Origin: Escherichia whittamii
GTDB taxonomy: Bacteria > Pseudomonadota > Gammaproteobacteria > Enterobacterales > Enterobacteriaceae
NCBI RefSeq assembly: GCF_014836715.1
Contig: NZ_JACSQI010000006.1
Coordinates: forward strand, 124,001 to 188,000
Direction: 5' to 3'
DNA: 64,000 nucleotides
In this document: positions 9,153-24,227 of the stretch, piece after piece
Layout of the letters: each line of letters begins with the position of its first letter
Position numbering within the stretch: position 1 is the stretch's first letter
Notes under the pieces: model-generated
Database searches by the model: none
Seen by the model: the letters and a program-made list of their open reading frames with translations, nothing else
Told to the model about the DNA's origin: nothing
Made by a program: the position numbers and the translations under genes

Positions 9153-10269
9153 CTAAACCACCTGTAATGATATCCGCGGCTTTCTCTGGCAAGCTATACA
9201 AATCCTGAGTATCGGCATAATGGCGAGCGTTCTCCGCCCAGGCCATTCGCAATGGAGACTGAGTTAACGCTTTACGTAAAACTTCATTTAATTGTTCCTG
9301 GGAGAAAGGTTCAGCGATGACCGTTCCACAATTAGCATCCGCAATATAATGCGCGTACCCACATACCGCAGTTGTCAAAACAGGTAATCCAGCAGCGATC
9401 GCTTCAAGAAGAACGATACCCGCAGCTTCCTGATAAGCGGGATGCAGTAATAAATCAGCGGCTGCCATTAATTCTGACACATCATTGCGACCGGAGAAGA
9501 AATGCACATTGCTCCGCACGCCGAGTTTTTCTGCCAACGCTTCAAATTTTCGCGGTTTATCCTGACCAACAACAAATAAAAGCGTATTGTGACGTAATGA
9601 TTCCGGCAATGATGCCAAAGCTTTAATTGAGCGATCTACACCTTTACGGCCAAAATCTGATCCAACCTGCAGTAATAAGTTTTGTTGCTCTTTTATGCCA
9701 TTTTTCTGACGATAAATCTCGCGACTATTTGGGATTTGCTCGCTGTATTTTCTGTCCGGATAAATACCGGGAGGAAGAATTTGAAAACGTTCAGGTTCAG
9801 TTTGATAATGCTTCTGGAAATCGGCGATTTGCTTATCGGTCAGCATCATAAGTTTCGTCGATTTTCCCTGCTCGAAAGTCGCCCGCTCAAATGCGGCATA
9901 ATGGCGATATCGTGATGTTAAACGATATAAAAAACCTTTTTCTTGCGCAACTTTCTCGGCGTAACAAACATCAGCGGCAAAATAAACATCCAACCCTGGC
10001 ATCTTATTAAATCCAACAACACGATCTGCGGGATGCGCTTTGAGATGATTTTGTACCCAGGCATAATATTCTGCATTGCGTCCATGGTTGGTATGGGACT
10101 TAACTGGCACCTGAATAAGCTCAAATGCTTTCGGGCAATCACCTTCCCACGACTGCGTATAGACCCGAACATGGTGGCCCCGTGCGGCAACTGTTGATGC
10201 AATACGCATAAAGTCACGTTGAAGCCCACCAAAAGGAAAATATTTATATAAACAAAACGCCACGATCAT
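9145..10269 (-). CDS. waaG: LPS glucosyltransferase I WaaG
   Basis: This 374-residue GT4 enzyme adds the first outer-core glucose to heptose II from UDP-glucose. It is nearly identical to the remembered K-12 WaaG. The donor site includes [10 protein letters not shown] (about 201-210) and the EX7E pair E281/E289 in [11 protein letters not shown] basic amphipathic segment at about 103-132 is the membrane-interacting region known for this enzyme. Its ATG overlaps the waaQ stop by four bases (ATGA), and its end overlaps waaP by eight, giving a tightly coupled waaQ-G-P block. Confidence 0.97.
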   Translation of the reverse strand: MIVAFCLYKYFPFGGLQRDFMRIASTVAARGHHVRVYTQSWEGDCPKAFELIQVPVKSHTNHGRNAEYYAWVQNHLKAHPADRVVGFNKMPGLDVYFAADVCYAEKVAQEKGFLYRLTSRYRHYAAFERATFEQGKSTKLMMLTDKQIADFQKHYQTEPERFQILPPGIYPDRKYSEQIPNSREIYRQKNGIKEQQNLLLQVGSDFGRKGVDRSIKALASLPESLRHNTLLFVVGQDKPRKFEALAEKLGVRSNVHFFSGRNDVSELMAAADLLLHPAYQEAAGIVLLEAIAAGLPVLTTAVCGYAHYIADANCGTVIAEPFSQEQLNEVLRKALTQSPLRMAWAENARHYADTQDLYSLPEKAADIITGGLDG

Positions 10270-11336
10270 AATTGTACATTCCTGTCAGCTGAAGGGGCAT
10301 CTTCTGGCAACAGCTTTTCCGTAGCGGCGATCACATCTTCCGCTGGGATAACAGAAAGATATTTTTTGTTGCGATCAAGTTCATGCCGGGTCGGCATTTT
10401 CTGATAATTCCCCGCCCAGAATTGAATAATATTCTCGGTCCAGGGACGCCAGAATACGTGATCCGTTGCACCAAATAGACTAATGACTGGCGTTTTCACT
10501 GCCGCTGCAATATGTCCCGGCGCAGAATCCACGCCAATAAAAAGCACTGCATGATCAATTAACGCACCTAGTTCAGGAAAACGTGTTTTACCTGCAAGGC
10601 CAGTAATGGGTTTCGTTTCGCAACCTCGAGCAATCTCATCGACACAAGCGAGATCATCTGCCGAAGGCCCACAGGTCAGCACAACCTGATACCCTCGCTG
10701 TTGCAGCGCATCGATAACCTTAGAAAATTTATCGTTATCCCAGCACTTAAATATCTGACGCGCTGTCGGTTGGATAACAACATAATGATCTTTCACGCCC
10801 AGGGCATCCAATTCCTGGCGCATCTTCTTCCAGCAATCTTCGGCGTAACTCATTGTTGTATCGGTGTAGAAATCGGTAATACCTAATGGCTCAAGGACCG
10901 ATAAATTACGCTCAACAATATGTGTACCGTGTATTGGCGCTAAGTGTGTGAAGCTTTTTTTCCAAATGCCATGCTGCCGATGACCATAAAGTTGCGATAT
11001 TTTCATCCGTGCAGGTAAACAACGTACCAGCAGTGCTACCATCCACTGATCCGTAAGATTAATGACCAGATCGTAATTATTCGCACGCAGAGTTTTTATC
11101 AGCGAAAGCACATTTTTAATTTTATCGAATGTTCCCGCACCTTTATTGCTTATCCCGTAGAGCGCATTAATTTCCGGATTTTCAGACAAAATAGGGATGG
11201 TGTCCTGATAAAGCAGCATATCGATTTTTGCATCGGGATAATTCTGCTTGAGCGTACTGATGACAGGAGTAGTTAATAACATATCTCCATGATATCGCAT
11301 CTTTATGACCAGGATTTTTCGAAATGGCTTTTCCAC
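10266..11336 (-). CDS. waaQ: LPS heptosyltransferase III WaaQ
   Basis: This is a 356-residue GT9 heptosyltransferase, first gene of the core operon. It adds heptose III to heptose II using an ADP-heptose donor. GT9 features are the N-terminal KMRYHGDMLLTTPV, then QPTARQIFKCW and the C-terminal GVDSAPGHIAAAV. It starts with GTG at 11336 (MEKPFRKIL), preceded by a weak purine stretch. About 48 bases upstream lies the JUMPstart/ops element, so long-operon transcription should depend on RfaH. Confidence 0.95.
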   Translation of the reverse strand: MEKPFRKILVIKMRYHGDMLLTTPVISTLKQNYPDAKIDMLLYQDTIPILSENPEINALYGISNKGAGTFDKIKNVLSLIKTLRANNYDLVINLTDQWMVALLVRCLPARMKISQLYGHRQHGIWKKSFTHLAPIHGTHIVERNLSVLEPLGITDFYTDTTMSYAEDCWKKMRQELDALGVKDHYVVIQPTARQIFKCWDNDKFSKVIDALQQRGYQVVLTCGPSADDLACVDEIARGCETKPITGLAGKTRFPELGALIDHAVLFIGVDSAPGHIAAAVKTPVISLFGATDHVFWRPWTENIIQFWAGNYQKMPTRHELDRNKKYLSVIPAEDVIAATEKLLPEDAPSADRNVQL

Positions 11337-11383
11337 TAGCGACTCTTTTGTATGATTGTCTGGTTAAGTTAAGCAGAAAAAAG

Positions 11384-11415
11384 CACGCTACCGCCCCAGG
11401 CTCAACAGCTACCTG
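11384..11415 (-). promoter_or_regulatory. JUMPstart element with ops site in waaQ leader
   Basis: Read on the minus strand this is CAGGTAGCTGTTGAGCC followed by TGGGGCGGTAGCGTG. The last 12 bases (11384-11395) are a perfect ops core, GGCGGTAGCGTG. RfaH binds the exposed ops DNA in a paused elongation complex and suppresses termination through long surface-polysaccharide operons. Its position in the untranslated leader of waaQ is the expected one. An RfaH-interacting small RNA has been reported from the K-12 leader; I cannot define its ends here. Confidence 0.92.
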
Positions 11416-11446
11416 AATACTGATAACGCACTTACTTTGACGTGCT

Positions 11447-11455
11447 AGTGTATCA
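11447..11455 (-). promoter_or_regulatory. Candidate extended -10 promoter of the waaQ operon
   Basis: The minus strand reads TGATACACT, an extended -10 (TGN-TACACT), about 30 bases before the JUMPstart. I see no good -35 at standard spacing. It is placed by motif and position only. Confidence 0.4.
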
Positions 11456-11741
11456 TTTCTTTCGCAGCAATCCGACCCGAATGATTTTTATACACAAAAT
11501 ATGTTTTGGTTATAAAAATCAAATAGATAAAAAATAGCATATAGATAATGTCGATACGGCCTATGTAGAGTAGAAAATGGGGCCAGGTTTCAATGAATCG
11601 CATAAAAATACAAAAAAAATGAAGATGTAGCGGCAGATCAGACCAAACTGAAGCTATTTAAGTCAAAAACGGGAAAAGTAATGGTAAAGCCACCGCTAAA
11701 TACATAGAATCCCCAGCACATCCATAAGTCAGCTATTTATT
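11456..11741. other. waaQ-waaA divergent intergenic region
   Basis: These 286 AT-rich bases, with the waaQ leader, form a gap of about 400 bases between the divergent waaQ operon and waaA. It should hold the waaA promoter. TAGAAT near 11705 is a possible -10 but lacks a convincing -35. I see no ORF with a ribosome binding site and no tRNA or strong hairpin. Confidence 0.5.
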
Positions 11742-13506
<1,765 letters not shown>

Positions 13507-13513
13507 CTTTTAT

Positions 13514-13535
13514 GCCGGATGGTTTACCATCCGGC
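13514..13535. repeat. REP-like hairpin between coaD and mutM
   Basis: GCCGGATGG and CCATCCGGC form a 9-bp stem with a TTTA loop in the gap between convergent genes. Neither side has a T run, so it looks like a REP-type palindrome more than a standard intrinsic terminator. It may still protect 3' ends. Confidence 0.55.
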
Positions 13536-13544
13536 TCGCATCAA

Positions 13545-14354
13545 TTATTTCTGGCAGTGCCTGCAATAAAACGTCGCCCGTTGCGCATGTTTAGACGCCA
13601 CAATCGGCGTACCACACACCCGACACGGCTCGCCTTTTCGCCCGTAAACCTGCAATTCCTGTGCGAAATAGCCAGGTTTACCGTCGCTTTGCAGAAAATC
13701 TTTCAGCGTCGTGCCGCCCTGCTCAATTGAACGCAGCAATACTGCTTTAATCACTCGAGCCAACAGTTCACACTCTGCCAGCGAGAGAGAAGACGCCAGC
13801 CGATCCGGATGGATCCCCGCTGCAAACAGTGATTCACTGGCGTAGATATTCCCTACACCTACTACTAGCTTGTTATCCATCAGCCAGGGCTTAATCGCTG
13901 TCTTTTTCTTCGCGCATTTCTGATGCAAATATTCGCCATTGAAATCATCACTAAGCGGCTCCGGCCCAAGATGTGCCAGCACATTGTGGCCTTCCAGCTC
14001 TTTGGCCCACAGCCAGGCACCAAAGCGGCGCGGATCGGTGTAGCGCAGCACTTTGCCGTTACTCATCACCAAATCAACATGGTCATGCTTTTCAGGGGGA
14101 AGGTCTTCCGTAAGTATGCGCAGACTGCCAGACATACCCAAATGAATGATAATCCAGCCCTCAGGCAGCTCCAGCAGCAGATATTTAGCGCGGCGCTGTA
14201 CACTAAGCACTGGTTGATCGCTTAAACGGTAGATTTCTTCCGAAACCGGCCAGCGCAAACGTCCGTTGCGCACCACCGCATGAAGAATAGTTGCACCAAC
14301 GAGATGCGGTTCTATGCCGCGACGGCTGGTTTCAACTTCGGGTAATTCAGGCAT
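13545..14354 (-). CDS. mutM: Formamidopyrimidine-DNA glycosylase
   Basis: This 269-residue Fpg removes 8-oxoguanine and formamidopyrimidines and nicks the abasic site. The mature N-terminus PELPEVE carries the catalytic Pro and Glu. LGMSG and the helix-two-turn-helix region GNIYASE follow. A C-terminal zinc finger has Cys244, Cys247, Cys264 and Cys267. All key residues are present. It lies downstream of rpmB-rpmG on the same strand but after a strong terminator, so some read-through or its own promoter is likely. Confidence 0.98.
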   Translation of the reverse strand: MPELPEVETSRRGIEPHLVGATILHAVVRNGRLRWPVSEEIYRLSDQPVLSVQRRAKYLLLELPEGWIIIHLGMSGSLRILTEDLPPEKHDHVDLVMSNGKVLRYTDPRRFGAWLWAKELEGHNVLAHLGPEPLSDDFNGEYLHQKCAKKKTAIKPWLMDNKLVVGVGNIYASESLFAAGIHPDRLASSLSLAECELLARVIKAVLLRSIEQGGTTLKDFLQSDGKPGYFAQELQVYGRKGEPCRVCGTPIVASKHAQRATFYCRHCQK

Positions 14355-14404
14355 AGCATCTCCGGAAATAAACAGATGCAGTCAATATGGGGGCAGACAG
14401 ATAA

Positions 14405-14433
14405 CAAAAAACCCCGCCGTAGCGAGGTTTTTC
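14405..14433 (-). terminator. Terminator after rpmG
   Basis: On the minus strand, AACCTCGC, a short loop and GGCGGGGTT form a GC-rich hairpin followed by a run of T, directly after the rpmG stop. This is a typical intrinsic terminator, probably partial, in front of mutM. Confidence 0.85.
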
Positions 14434-14451
14434 GTTACATCAAAGCGAAAA

Positions 14452-14622
<171 letters not shown>

Positions 14623-14639
14623 TTATTTCCTCTAAGTAC

Positions 14640-14897
<258 letters not shown>

Positions 14898-15021
14898 TTA
14901 GCTCGAGCTTCGTATGGGGTATTGGCGCCTCGTCAGGCTTTACAGCCCGGTCATCGCAGTTCTATGTGAACTCTCGATTGCCAGGCCCAAATGCCAAACC
15001 CGAGATTCTCAAAGGTGGCGT

Positions 15022-15050
15022 AGTATACGCTGACTCGGCGATGTGCTCAA
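15022..15050 (-). promoter_or_regulatory. Sigma-70 promoter of rpmBG
   Basis: The minus strand has a -35 of TTGAGC (15045-15050), exactly 17 bases, then a -10 of TATACT (15022-15027). It lies between radC and rpmB and points at rpmB. Confidence 0.7.
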
Positions 15051-15092
15051 GTCCCGAACAGACAAAGATCCCGAAGGATCGCGCATAGCGGA

Positions 15093-15767
15093 TTAAATCC
15101 AGCCGCGTTCGGCAAAAGAAACATATTCTCCACGCCCAATCACGATATGGTCGAGCACGCGTAAATCCATGAACTGACAACTTTTTATTATCCGTTCGGT
15201 AATGAGTTTATCCGCTTTACTGGGTTCAGCACAACCCGAAGGGTGATTATGGGCAAGGATCAGTGCCGAGGCGTTTATTTTTATCGCCTCACGAATAATT
15301 TCCCGTGGGTGGACTTCCACATGATTTAACGTGCCGGAAAAGAGTCGGCTGTGGGTAAGGACCCGGTGTTGAGAATCGAGAAAGATCACCATAAAGATCT
15401 CCCGCTCTTCGCCCGTGAGCTGGCTTTGTAAAAATTCCCTCGTCATCTCCGGGCTGAGTAACGGGCTTTCTTCACGCATCCGCACGTTGTAGTAACGCCG
15501 TGCCAGTTCGGCAATCCCCTTTAACTGGGCGAATTTCGCCACGCCAATTCCATGAACGCCACTAAATTGTTCATATTCAGAGGTTAACAAGCCGTAAAGA
15601 GAGCCGAAATTCTCCAGCATCTCTTTCGCCAGAGTTAACACATCTTTACCGCGCGTTCCTGTACGCAGAAATAGCGCCAGCAGTTCAACATCCGTTAACG
15701 CACCAATGCCAAACTTCAGCATTTTTTCGCGTGGCATCAACAATTCTACATTGCTTTTCACCTTCAC
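15093..15767 (-). CDS. radC: RadC family JAMM/MPN+ protein
   Basis: This 224-residue protein has an N-terminal helix-hairpin-helix region ([15 protein letters not shown]) and a C-terminal JAMM metalloprotein domain. The metal motif H-x-H-x7-S-x2-D is complete: His173, His175, Ser183 and Asp186. Despite the name, a role in radiation repair was withdrawn for E. coli, and its function is unclear. The start gives [10 protein letters not shown], slightly different from the K-12 N-terminus as remembered. An AAGGAGGTGAAGG sequence just before the ATG is an unusually strong ribosome binding site. It is divergent from coaBC. Confidence 0.95.
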   Translation of the reverse strand: MKVKSNVELLMPREKMLKFGIGALTDVELLALFLRTGTRGKDVLTLAKEMLENFGSLYGLLTSEYEQFSGVHGIGVAKFAQLKGIAELARRYYNVRMREESPLLSPEMTREFLQSQLTGEEREIFMVIFLDSQHRVLTHSRLFSGTLNHVEVHPREIIREAIKINASALILAHNHPSGCAEPSKADKLITERIIKSCQFMDLRVLDHIVIGRGEYVSFAERGWI

Positions 15768-15932
15768 CTCCTTTGTGGTGGGCGCATCCTGTCATAGCCG
15801 TTTGGTTAAATCGACGGCCAGTTTTCAATCCTGGAAAGCGCCTCGCAAAGTGATTCTCAGGTGAAAGCACGACAACAAAAGTATTGTGATAAAATCGCCA
15901 ACTTCTGGTGTCCCCCTACAGGAAAAATCATC

Positions 15933-17153
15933 ATGAGCCTGGCCGGTAAAAAAATCGTTCTCGGCGTCAGCGGCGGTATTGCTGCCTATAAAACCCCTGA
16001 GCTGGTGCGTCGTTTGCGCGATCGCGGAGCAGACGTCCGCGTAGCCATGACCGAAGCGGCAAAAGCCTTTATCACCCCACTTAGCTTGCAGGCGGTTTCT
16101 GGTTATCCCGTTGCCGATAGTCTGCTGGACCCAGCAGCCGAGGCAGCTATGGGTCATATTGAGCTGGGTAAATGGGCTGATTTAGTGATTCTCGCCCCAG
16201 CTACCGCTGATTTGATTGCCCGCGTAGCTGCCGGGATGGCGAATGATCTGGTGTCAACGATTTGCCTGGCTACACCTGCGCCTGTTGCCGTACTGCCAGC
16301 CATGAACCAGCAGATGTATCGTGCTGCGGCTACCCAGCATAATTTAGGGGTGCTTGCCTCACGTGGTTTGCTGATCTGGGGGCCAGATAGCGGCAGTCAG
16401 GCCTGTGGTGATATCGGCCCTGGGCGAATGCTCGATCCATTAACCATTGTTGATATGGCTGTCGCACATTTTTCGCCCGTCAACGACCTGAAACATCTGA
16501 ATATTATGATTACCGCCGGCCCGACGCGCGAACCGCTCGATCCGGTGCGTTACATCTCCAACCACAGCTCCGGCAAGATGGGCTTTGCTATCGCCGCTGC
16601 CGCTGCCCGTCGCGGAGCGAACGTTACGCTGGTTTCCGGACCGGTTTCACTACCGACACCGCCGTTTGTTAAACGTATTGATGTGATGACCGCACTGGAG
16701 ATGGAAGCCGCTGTGAAGGCCTCTGTACAGCAGCAAAATATTTTTATCGGTTGCGCCGCCGTGGCCGATTATCGCGCAGCCGCTGTCGCCAGTGAAAAAA
16801 TCAAAAAGCAGGCGACTCAGGGGGATGAATTAACAATAAAAATGGTCAAAAACCCTGATATTGTCGCCGGAGTTGCCGCACTAAAAGACCAAAGGCCTTA
16901 TGTTGTTGGATTTGCGGCCGAAACAAATAATGTGGAAGAATACGCCCGGCAAAAACGTATTCGTAAAAACCTTGATCTGATCTGCGCGAACGATGTTTCC
17001 CGACCAACTCAAGGATTTAACAGCGACAGCAATGCATTGCACCTTTTCTGGCAAGACGGAGATAAAGTCTTACCGCTTGAGCGTAAAGAGCTCCTTGGCC
17101 AATTATTACTCGACGAGATCGTGACCCGTTATGATGAAAAAAATCGACGTTAA
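15933..17153 (+). CDS. coaBC: Bifunctional CoaBC (Dfp) of coenzyme A synthesis
   Basis: The protein has 406 residues from the ATG at 15933 ([10 protein letters not shown]); the frame is open 24 codons upstream but this start matches the family. The N-terminal flavoprotein half (CoaC, about 1-190) decarboxylates phosphopantothenoylcysteine, with His75, the PAMN motif (Asn125) and Cys158. The C-terminal half (CoaB, about 191-406) joins cysteine to phosphopantothenate using CTP; KNPDIVA is typical. It overlaps dut by 23 bases, giving the conserved coaBC-dut pair. Confidence 0.97.
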
Positions 17154-17589
17154 GATTCTGGACCCGCGCGTTGGGAAGGAATTTCCGCTCCCGACTTATG
17201 CCACTTCTGGTTCTGCCGGACTTGACCTGCGCGCCTGTCTCGACGACGCCGTAGAACTGGCGCCGGGCGACACCACGCTGGTACCGACCGGGTTGGCGAT
17301 TCATATTGCCGACCCTTCACTGGCGGCGATGATGCTGCCGCGCTCCGGGCTGGGCCATAAGCACGGCATCGTTCTCGGCAACCTGGTGGGATTGATCGAT
17401 TCTGATTATCAGGGTCAGTTGATGATCTCCGTGTGGAACCGTGGTCAGGACAGCTTCACCATTCAACCTGGCGAACGTATCGCACAGATGATTTTTGTTC
17501 CGGTGGTTCAGGCCGAATTTAATTTGGTGGAAGATTTTGACGCCACCGACCGCGGTGAAGGCGGCTTTGGTCACTCTGGTCGTCAGTAA
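17131..17589 (+). CDS. dut: dUTP diphosphatase
   Basis: The protein has 152 residues from the first ATG (MMKKID); the next codon is also ATG and gives the classical 151. The trimeric enzyme hydrolyses dUTP to dUMP, keeping uracil out of DNA and feeding dTMP synthesis. Motifs present are SAGLDLRA (I), PRSGLG (III), [10 protein letters not shown] and the C-terminal GGFGHSGRQ arm (V). It is essential in E. coli. The start lies inside the end of coaBC, implying coupled translation. Confidence 0.97.
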
Positions 17590-17621
17590 CATATACGCAT
17601 CCGAATAACGTCATAACATTG

Positions 17622-17642
17622 CCGCAAACATTTCGTTTGCGG
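17622..17642. repeat. Hairpin between dut and slmA
   Basis: CCGCAAAC and GTTTGCGG form an 8-bp stem around a five-base loop, without a T run. It could be a weak terminator or an RNA-stabilising structure between dut and slmA. Confidence 0.4.
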
Positions 17643-17695
17643 TCATAGCGTGGGTGCCGCCTGGCAAGTGCTTATTTTCAGGGGTATTTTGTAAC

Positions 17696-18292
17696 ATGGC
17701 AGAAAAACAAACTGCGAAAAGGAACCGTCGCGAAGAAATACTTCAGTCTCTGGCGCTGATGTTGGAATCCAGCGATGGAAGCCAACGTATCACGACCGCG
17801 AAACTGGCCGCCTCTGTCGGCGTTTCCGAAGCGGCTCTGTATCGCCACTTCCCCAGTAAGACCCGCATGTTCGATAGCCTGATTGAGTTTATCGAAGATA
17901 GCCTGATTACTCGCATCAATCTGATTCTGAAAGATGAGAAGGACACCACAGCGCGCCTGCGTCTGATTGTGTTGCTGCTCCTCGGTTTTGGTGAGCGTAA
18001 TCCTGGCCTGACCCGCATCCTTACCGGGCATGCGCTGATGTTTGAACAAGACCGCCTGCAAGGGCGCATCAACCAACTGTTCGAGCGTATTGAAGCGCAG
18101 TTGCGTCAGGTATTGCGCGAAAAGAGAATGCGTGAGGGTGAAGGTTACACCACCGATGAAACGCTGCTGGCAAGCCAGTTGCTGGCATTTTGTGAAGGTA
18201 TGCTGTCACGCTTTGTCCGCAGCGAGTTTAAATACCGCCCGACGGATGACTTTGACGCCCGCTGGCCACTGATTGCCGCGCAGTTGCAGTAA
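17696..18292 (+). CDS. slmA: Nucleoid occlusion factor SlmA
   Basis: The protein has 198 residues from the ATG at 17696 ([10 protein letters not shown]); the frame opens 14 codons earlier but this is the family start. SlmA is a TetR-like DNA-binding protein that, when bound to chromosomal sites, disrupts FtsZ polymers over the nucleoid. The helix-turn-helix is in [23 protein letters not shown] (about 33-55). The all-helical C-terminal domain forms the dimer and binds FtsZ. It is followed by a strong terminator and converges on pyrE. Confidence 0.97.
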
Positions 18293-18296
18293 GATG

Positions 18297-18327
18297 ACGC
18301 CGGATGACTTACCATCCGGCGTTTTTT
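18297..18327 (+). terminator. Intrinsic terminator of slmA
   Basis: A 10-bp stem (ACGCCGGATG with CATCCGGCGT) and six-base loop is followed by six T on the plus strand, five bases after the slmA stop. The opposite strand has no T run. Confidence 0.88.
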
Positions 18328-18328
18328 G

Positions 18329-18970
18329 TCAAACCCCGTACTCTTCGCGATAAGCCTTAACCGCCGCCAGATGTTCCGCCATTTCCGGCTTCTCTTCCAG
18401 GTAAGCAATCAAGTCTTTCAGGGTGATGATAGAGATCACTTTGCAGTTGTAATCACGCTCAACTTCCTGAATTGCCGAAATTTCGCCGCGCCCCCGTTCC
18501 TGGCGATCGAGCGAAATCAGCACACCAGCAAGCGTCGCGCCATTAGCCTGAATAATTTCCATCGACTCGCGGATCGCCGTCCCGGCGGTGATCACATCAT
18601 CTACCAGCATCACACGCCCTTGTAACGCACTACCGACCAGATTGCCGCCTTCACCGTGATCTTTTGCTTCTTTGCGGTTAAAGCAATATGGCAGGTCAAG
18701 GTCATGATGCTCCGCCAGCGCCACGGCGGTAGTGGTGGCAATCGGAATCCCTTTGTAAGCTGGGCCAAACAGGAGATCGAACTCAATGCCAGAATCCACT
18801 AACGCTTCAGCGTAAAAGCGGCCTAACAGTGCCAGGTCGCGCCCGGTATTAAACAGCCCGGCGTTGAAGAAATAAGGGCTTTTGCGCCCGGACTTCAACG
18901 TAAACTCGCCAAACTTTAATACCTGTTTGCCAAGCGCAAATTCAATAAACTGGCGCTGATATGGTTTCAT
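18329..18970 (-). CDS. pyrE: Orotate phosphoribosyltransferase
   Basis: The protein has 213 residues from the ATG at 18970 (MKPYQRQF); an in-frame start five codons upstream is less likely. PyrE converts orotate and PRPP to orotidine monophosphate in pyrimidine synthesis. The PRPP-binding motif is [13 protein letters not shown], and the flexible loop includes [11 protein letters not shown]. It is the second gene of rph-pyrE and is controlled by UTP-sensitive attenuation at the hairpin at 19003-19030. Confidence 0.97.
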   Translation of the reverse strand: MKPYQRQFIEFALGKQVLKFGEFTLKSGRKSPYFFNAGLFNTGRDLALLGRFYAEALVDSGIEFDLLFGPAYKGIPIATTTAVALAEHHDLDLPYCFNRKEAKDHGEGGNLVGSALQGRVMLVDDVITAGTAIRESMEIIQANGATLAGVLISLDRQERGRGEISAIQEVERDYNCKVISIITLKDLIAYLEEKPEMAEHLAAVKAYREEYGV

Positions 18971-19002
18971 GCCTTCGCTCCTCATCTTACTTTTCTACAG
19001 AC

Positions 19003-19030
19003 AAAAAAAAGGCGACTCAGTAGTCGCCTT
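19003..19030 (-). promoter_or_regulatory. pyrE attenuator between rph and pyrE
   Basis: On the minus strand, AAGGCGACT and AGTCGCCTT form a 9-bp stem with a 4-base loop, followed by a run of eight T. It starts six bases after the rph stop. In the known mechanism, low UTP slows polymerase in the T-rich leader so the ribosome finishing rph blocks the hairpin and pyrE is transcribed. This requires rph translation to reach its normal stop, as it does here. Confidence 0.9.
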
Positions 19031-19035
19031 AAAAA

Positions 19036-19752
19036 TCAGTTTGCCAGCGCCGCCTTCTGCGTCGCTACAATGGATTCGATTCCCCCTCGGGCCAGCGCCA
19101 ACAAGGTGAGTAGCTCTTCATGGGTGAACGGCTCGCCTTCTGCCGTCCCCTGCACTTCAATAATGCGCCCGTCTTCGGTCATCACCACGTTCATATCCGT
19201 TTCAGCAGCAGAGTCTTCAACGTATTCCAGATCGCAAATCGCTTCGCCGTTAACGATACCGACAGAAACCGCGGCTACCATGCCTTTCATCGGGTTGGTT
19301 TTCAGTTTGCCATTCTCAACCAGCTTATTCAGCGCATCTGCCAGCGCCACACAAGCACCGGTGATCGAAGCTGTGCGGGTGCCGCCATCGGCCTGAAGTA
19401 CGTCGCAGTCCAGTGTAATAGTGAACTCACCGAGGGCTTTCAAATCTACCGCGGCGCGCAATGCACGAGCGATCAGACGCTGAATCTCCATCGTGCGACC
19501 GCCCTGCTTACCCTTCGCCGCTTCACGGGCGTTACGGGTATGAGTAGAACGCGGCAGCATACCGTATTCTGCGGTGATCCAGCCCTGCCCCTGACCTTTC
19601 AGGAAGCGCGGCACGCCTTCTTCAATAGAGGCGGTACACAACACCTTGGTATCGCCAAATTCGACCAGCACCGAGCCTTCTGCATGTTTTGTATAGTTAC
19701 GAGTCAGGGTAACGGGACGCACCTGATTATTGCTACGGCCTGCTGGACGCAT
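19036..19752 (-). CDS. rph: Ribonuclease PH, intact
   Basis: The protein has 238 residues from the ATG at 19752 (MRPAGRSNN) to [21 protein letters not shown]. RNase PH is a hexameric phosphorolytic 3'-to-5' exonuclease that trims tRNA precursors and rRNA. Phosphate-binding [16 protein letters not shown] and catalytic-site [12 protein letters not shown] are present. The frame is full length, unlike the rph-1 frameshift of MG1655/W3110, so the ribosome ends next to the pyrE attenuator and pyrE should not be under-expressed. Confidence 0.97.
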   Translation of the reverse strand: MRPAGRSNNQVRPVTLTRNYTKHAEGSVLVEFGDTKVLCTASIEEGVPRFLKGQGQGWITAEYGMLPRSTHTRNAREAAKGKQGGRTMEIQRLIARALRAAVDLKALGEFTITLDCDVLQADGGTRTASITGACVALADALNKLVENGKLKTNPMKGMVAAVSVGIVNGEAICDLEYVEDSAAETDMNVVMTEDGRIIEVQGTAEGEPFTHEELLTLLALARGGIESIVATQKAALAN

Positions 19753-19878
19753 ATTGAAATCTCCGGCTTGAAACAAATGTGGCTGCGCATTATACGGACT
19801 TCCGGCGGTTATTCCTATCCTGACAAGGCATCGATGGCTATAATCCTTCCACCTCTCCTTTTATAAACAGGAACGTCT

Positions 19879-20742
19879 ATGATCCGCAGTATGACCGCCT
19901 ACGCCCGGCGTGAAATCAAGGGTGAATGGGGGAGCGCAACCTGGGAAATGCGCTCGGTAAACCAGCGTTATCTGGAAACTTACTTTCGTCTGCCGGAGCA
20001 GTTCCGTAGCCTTGAACCTGTCGTTCGCGAGCGTATTCGCTCTCGTCTGACGCGCGGTAAAGTGGAATGTACCCTGCGCTATGAACCAGATGTTAGCGCA
20101 CAAGGTGAGCTGATTCTCAACGAAAAACTGGCTAAACAGCTGGTAACTGCCGCGAACTGGGTGAAAATGCAGAGTGACGAAGGGGAAATTAACCCGGTTG
20201 ATATTCTGCGCTGGCCAGGCGTGATGGCAGCCCAGGAGCAGGACCTCGACGCCATTGCTGCTGAAATTCTCGCTGCTCTCGATGGTACGCTGGACGACTT
20301 TATCGTCGCGCGCGAAACCGAAGGCCAGGCGCTGAAAGCGTTGATTGAACAGCGTCTGGAAGGCGTCACCGCCGAAGTGGTCAAAGTGCGCGCCCATATG
20401 CCGGAAATCCTGCAATGGCAGCGTGAGCGTCTGGTAGCGAAGCTGGAAGACGCCCAGGTGCAACTGGAAAACAACCGTCTGGAGCAGGAGTTGGTTCTGC
20501 TGGCACAACGAATTGACGTTGCCGAAGAGCTGGACCGCCTCGAAGCGCATGTTAAAGAAACGTACAACATTCTGAAGAAAAAAGAAGCGGTTGGCCGTCG
20601 TCTGGACTTTATGATGCAGGAATTTAACCGCGAGTCGAACACACTTGCGTCGAAATCTATCAATGCCGAAGTGACAAACTCCGCCATCGAGCTGAAAGTG
20701 TTGATCGAGCAGATGCGCGAGCAGATCCAGAACATCGAGTAA
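19879..20742 (+). CDS. yicC: YicC family endoribonuclease
   Basis: This 287-residue protein has the YicC N-terminal domain (MIRSMTAYARRE, RSVNQRYLE) and a C-terminal DUF1732 domain ending RKKEAVGRRLDFMMQEFNRESNTLASKS. Its middle is charged and helical, probably coiled coil. Recent work describes YicC as an endoribonuclease that can promote decay of the small RNA RyhB. It is divergent from rph and preceded by an AGGAACG ribosome binding site. Confidence 0.93.
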   Translation: MIRSMTAYARREIKGEWGSATWEMRSVNQRYLETYFRLPEQFRSLEPVVRERIRSRLTRGKVECTLRYEPDVSAQGELILNEKLAKQLVTAANWVKMQSDEGEINPVDILRWPGVMAAQEQDLDAIAAEILAALDGTLDDFIVARETEGQALKALIEQRLEGVTAEVVKVRAHMPEILQWQRERLVAKLEDAQVQLENNRLEQELVLLAQRIDVAEELDRLEAHVKETYNILKKKEAVGRRLDFMMQEFNRESNTLASKSINAEVTNSAIELKVLIEQMREQIQNIE

Positions 20743-20991
20743 GCGACATAGCATTGTAGGCCGTTGTTAATTTCAGCGGCTCTACGTACACCTACCCAAA
20801 AAATGTCAAAAATCCCATACTTTTTCTAATGCATTTTTCTTAACACAACATCAGAAAAATGCATTGGATTTACAGAAAACACCAATTTCACATAACTATA
20901 AGTTATCAATTACAACTCTCCTTAAAAAATCTCAATCGTGACAATGCGCACAAATCGCTACCCTGCCAGGCAGATTTTTAGGGAGAAAACC
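20743..20991. other. yicC-yicG intergenic region lacking dinD
   Basis: In K-12 the SOS gene dinD lies here. In this window the 249 bases hold no ORF of note and no LexA box of the CTGT-N8-ACAG type. The sequence is AT-rich with an inverted TGCATTTTTCT / AGAAAAATGCA pair near 20829-20863. The yicG promoter should be in this stretch. Confidence 0.6.
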
Positions 20992-24173
<3,182 letters not shown>

Positions 24174-24227
24174 ACCTTCTTTCAGTATCATGCCCAGTCA
24201 TTTCTTCACCTGTGGAGCTTTTTAAGT

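Noticed and set aside
13514-13535. Hairpin after coaD considered as an intrinsic terminator
   Set aside because: No T run on either strand; kept as a REP-like repeat.
19861-20754. 297-codon frame antisense to yicC
   Set aside because: It mirrors the conserved yicC coding sequence, lacks a ribosome binding site and looks like a codon-bias shadow.
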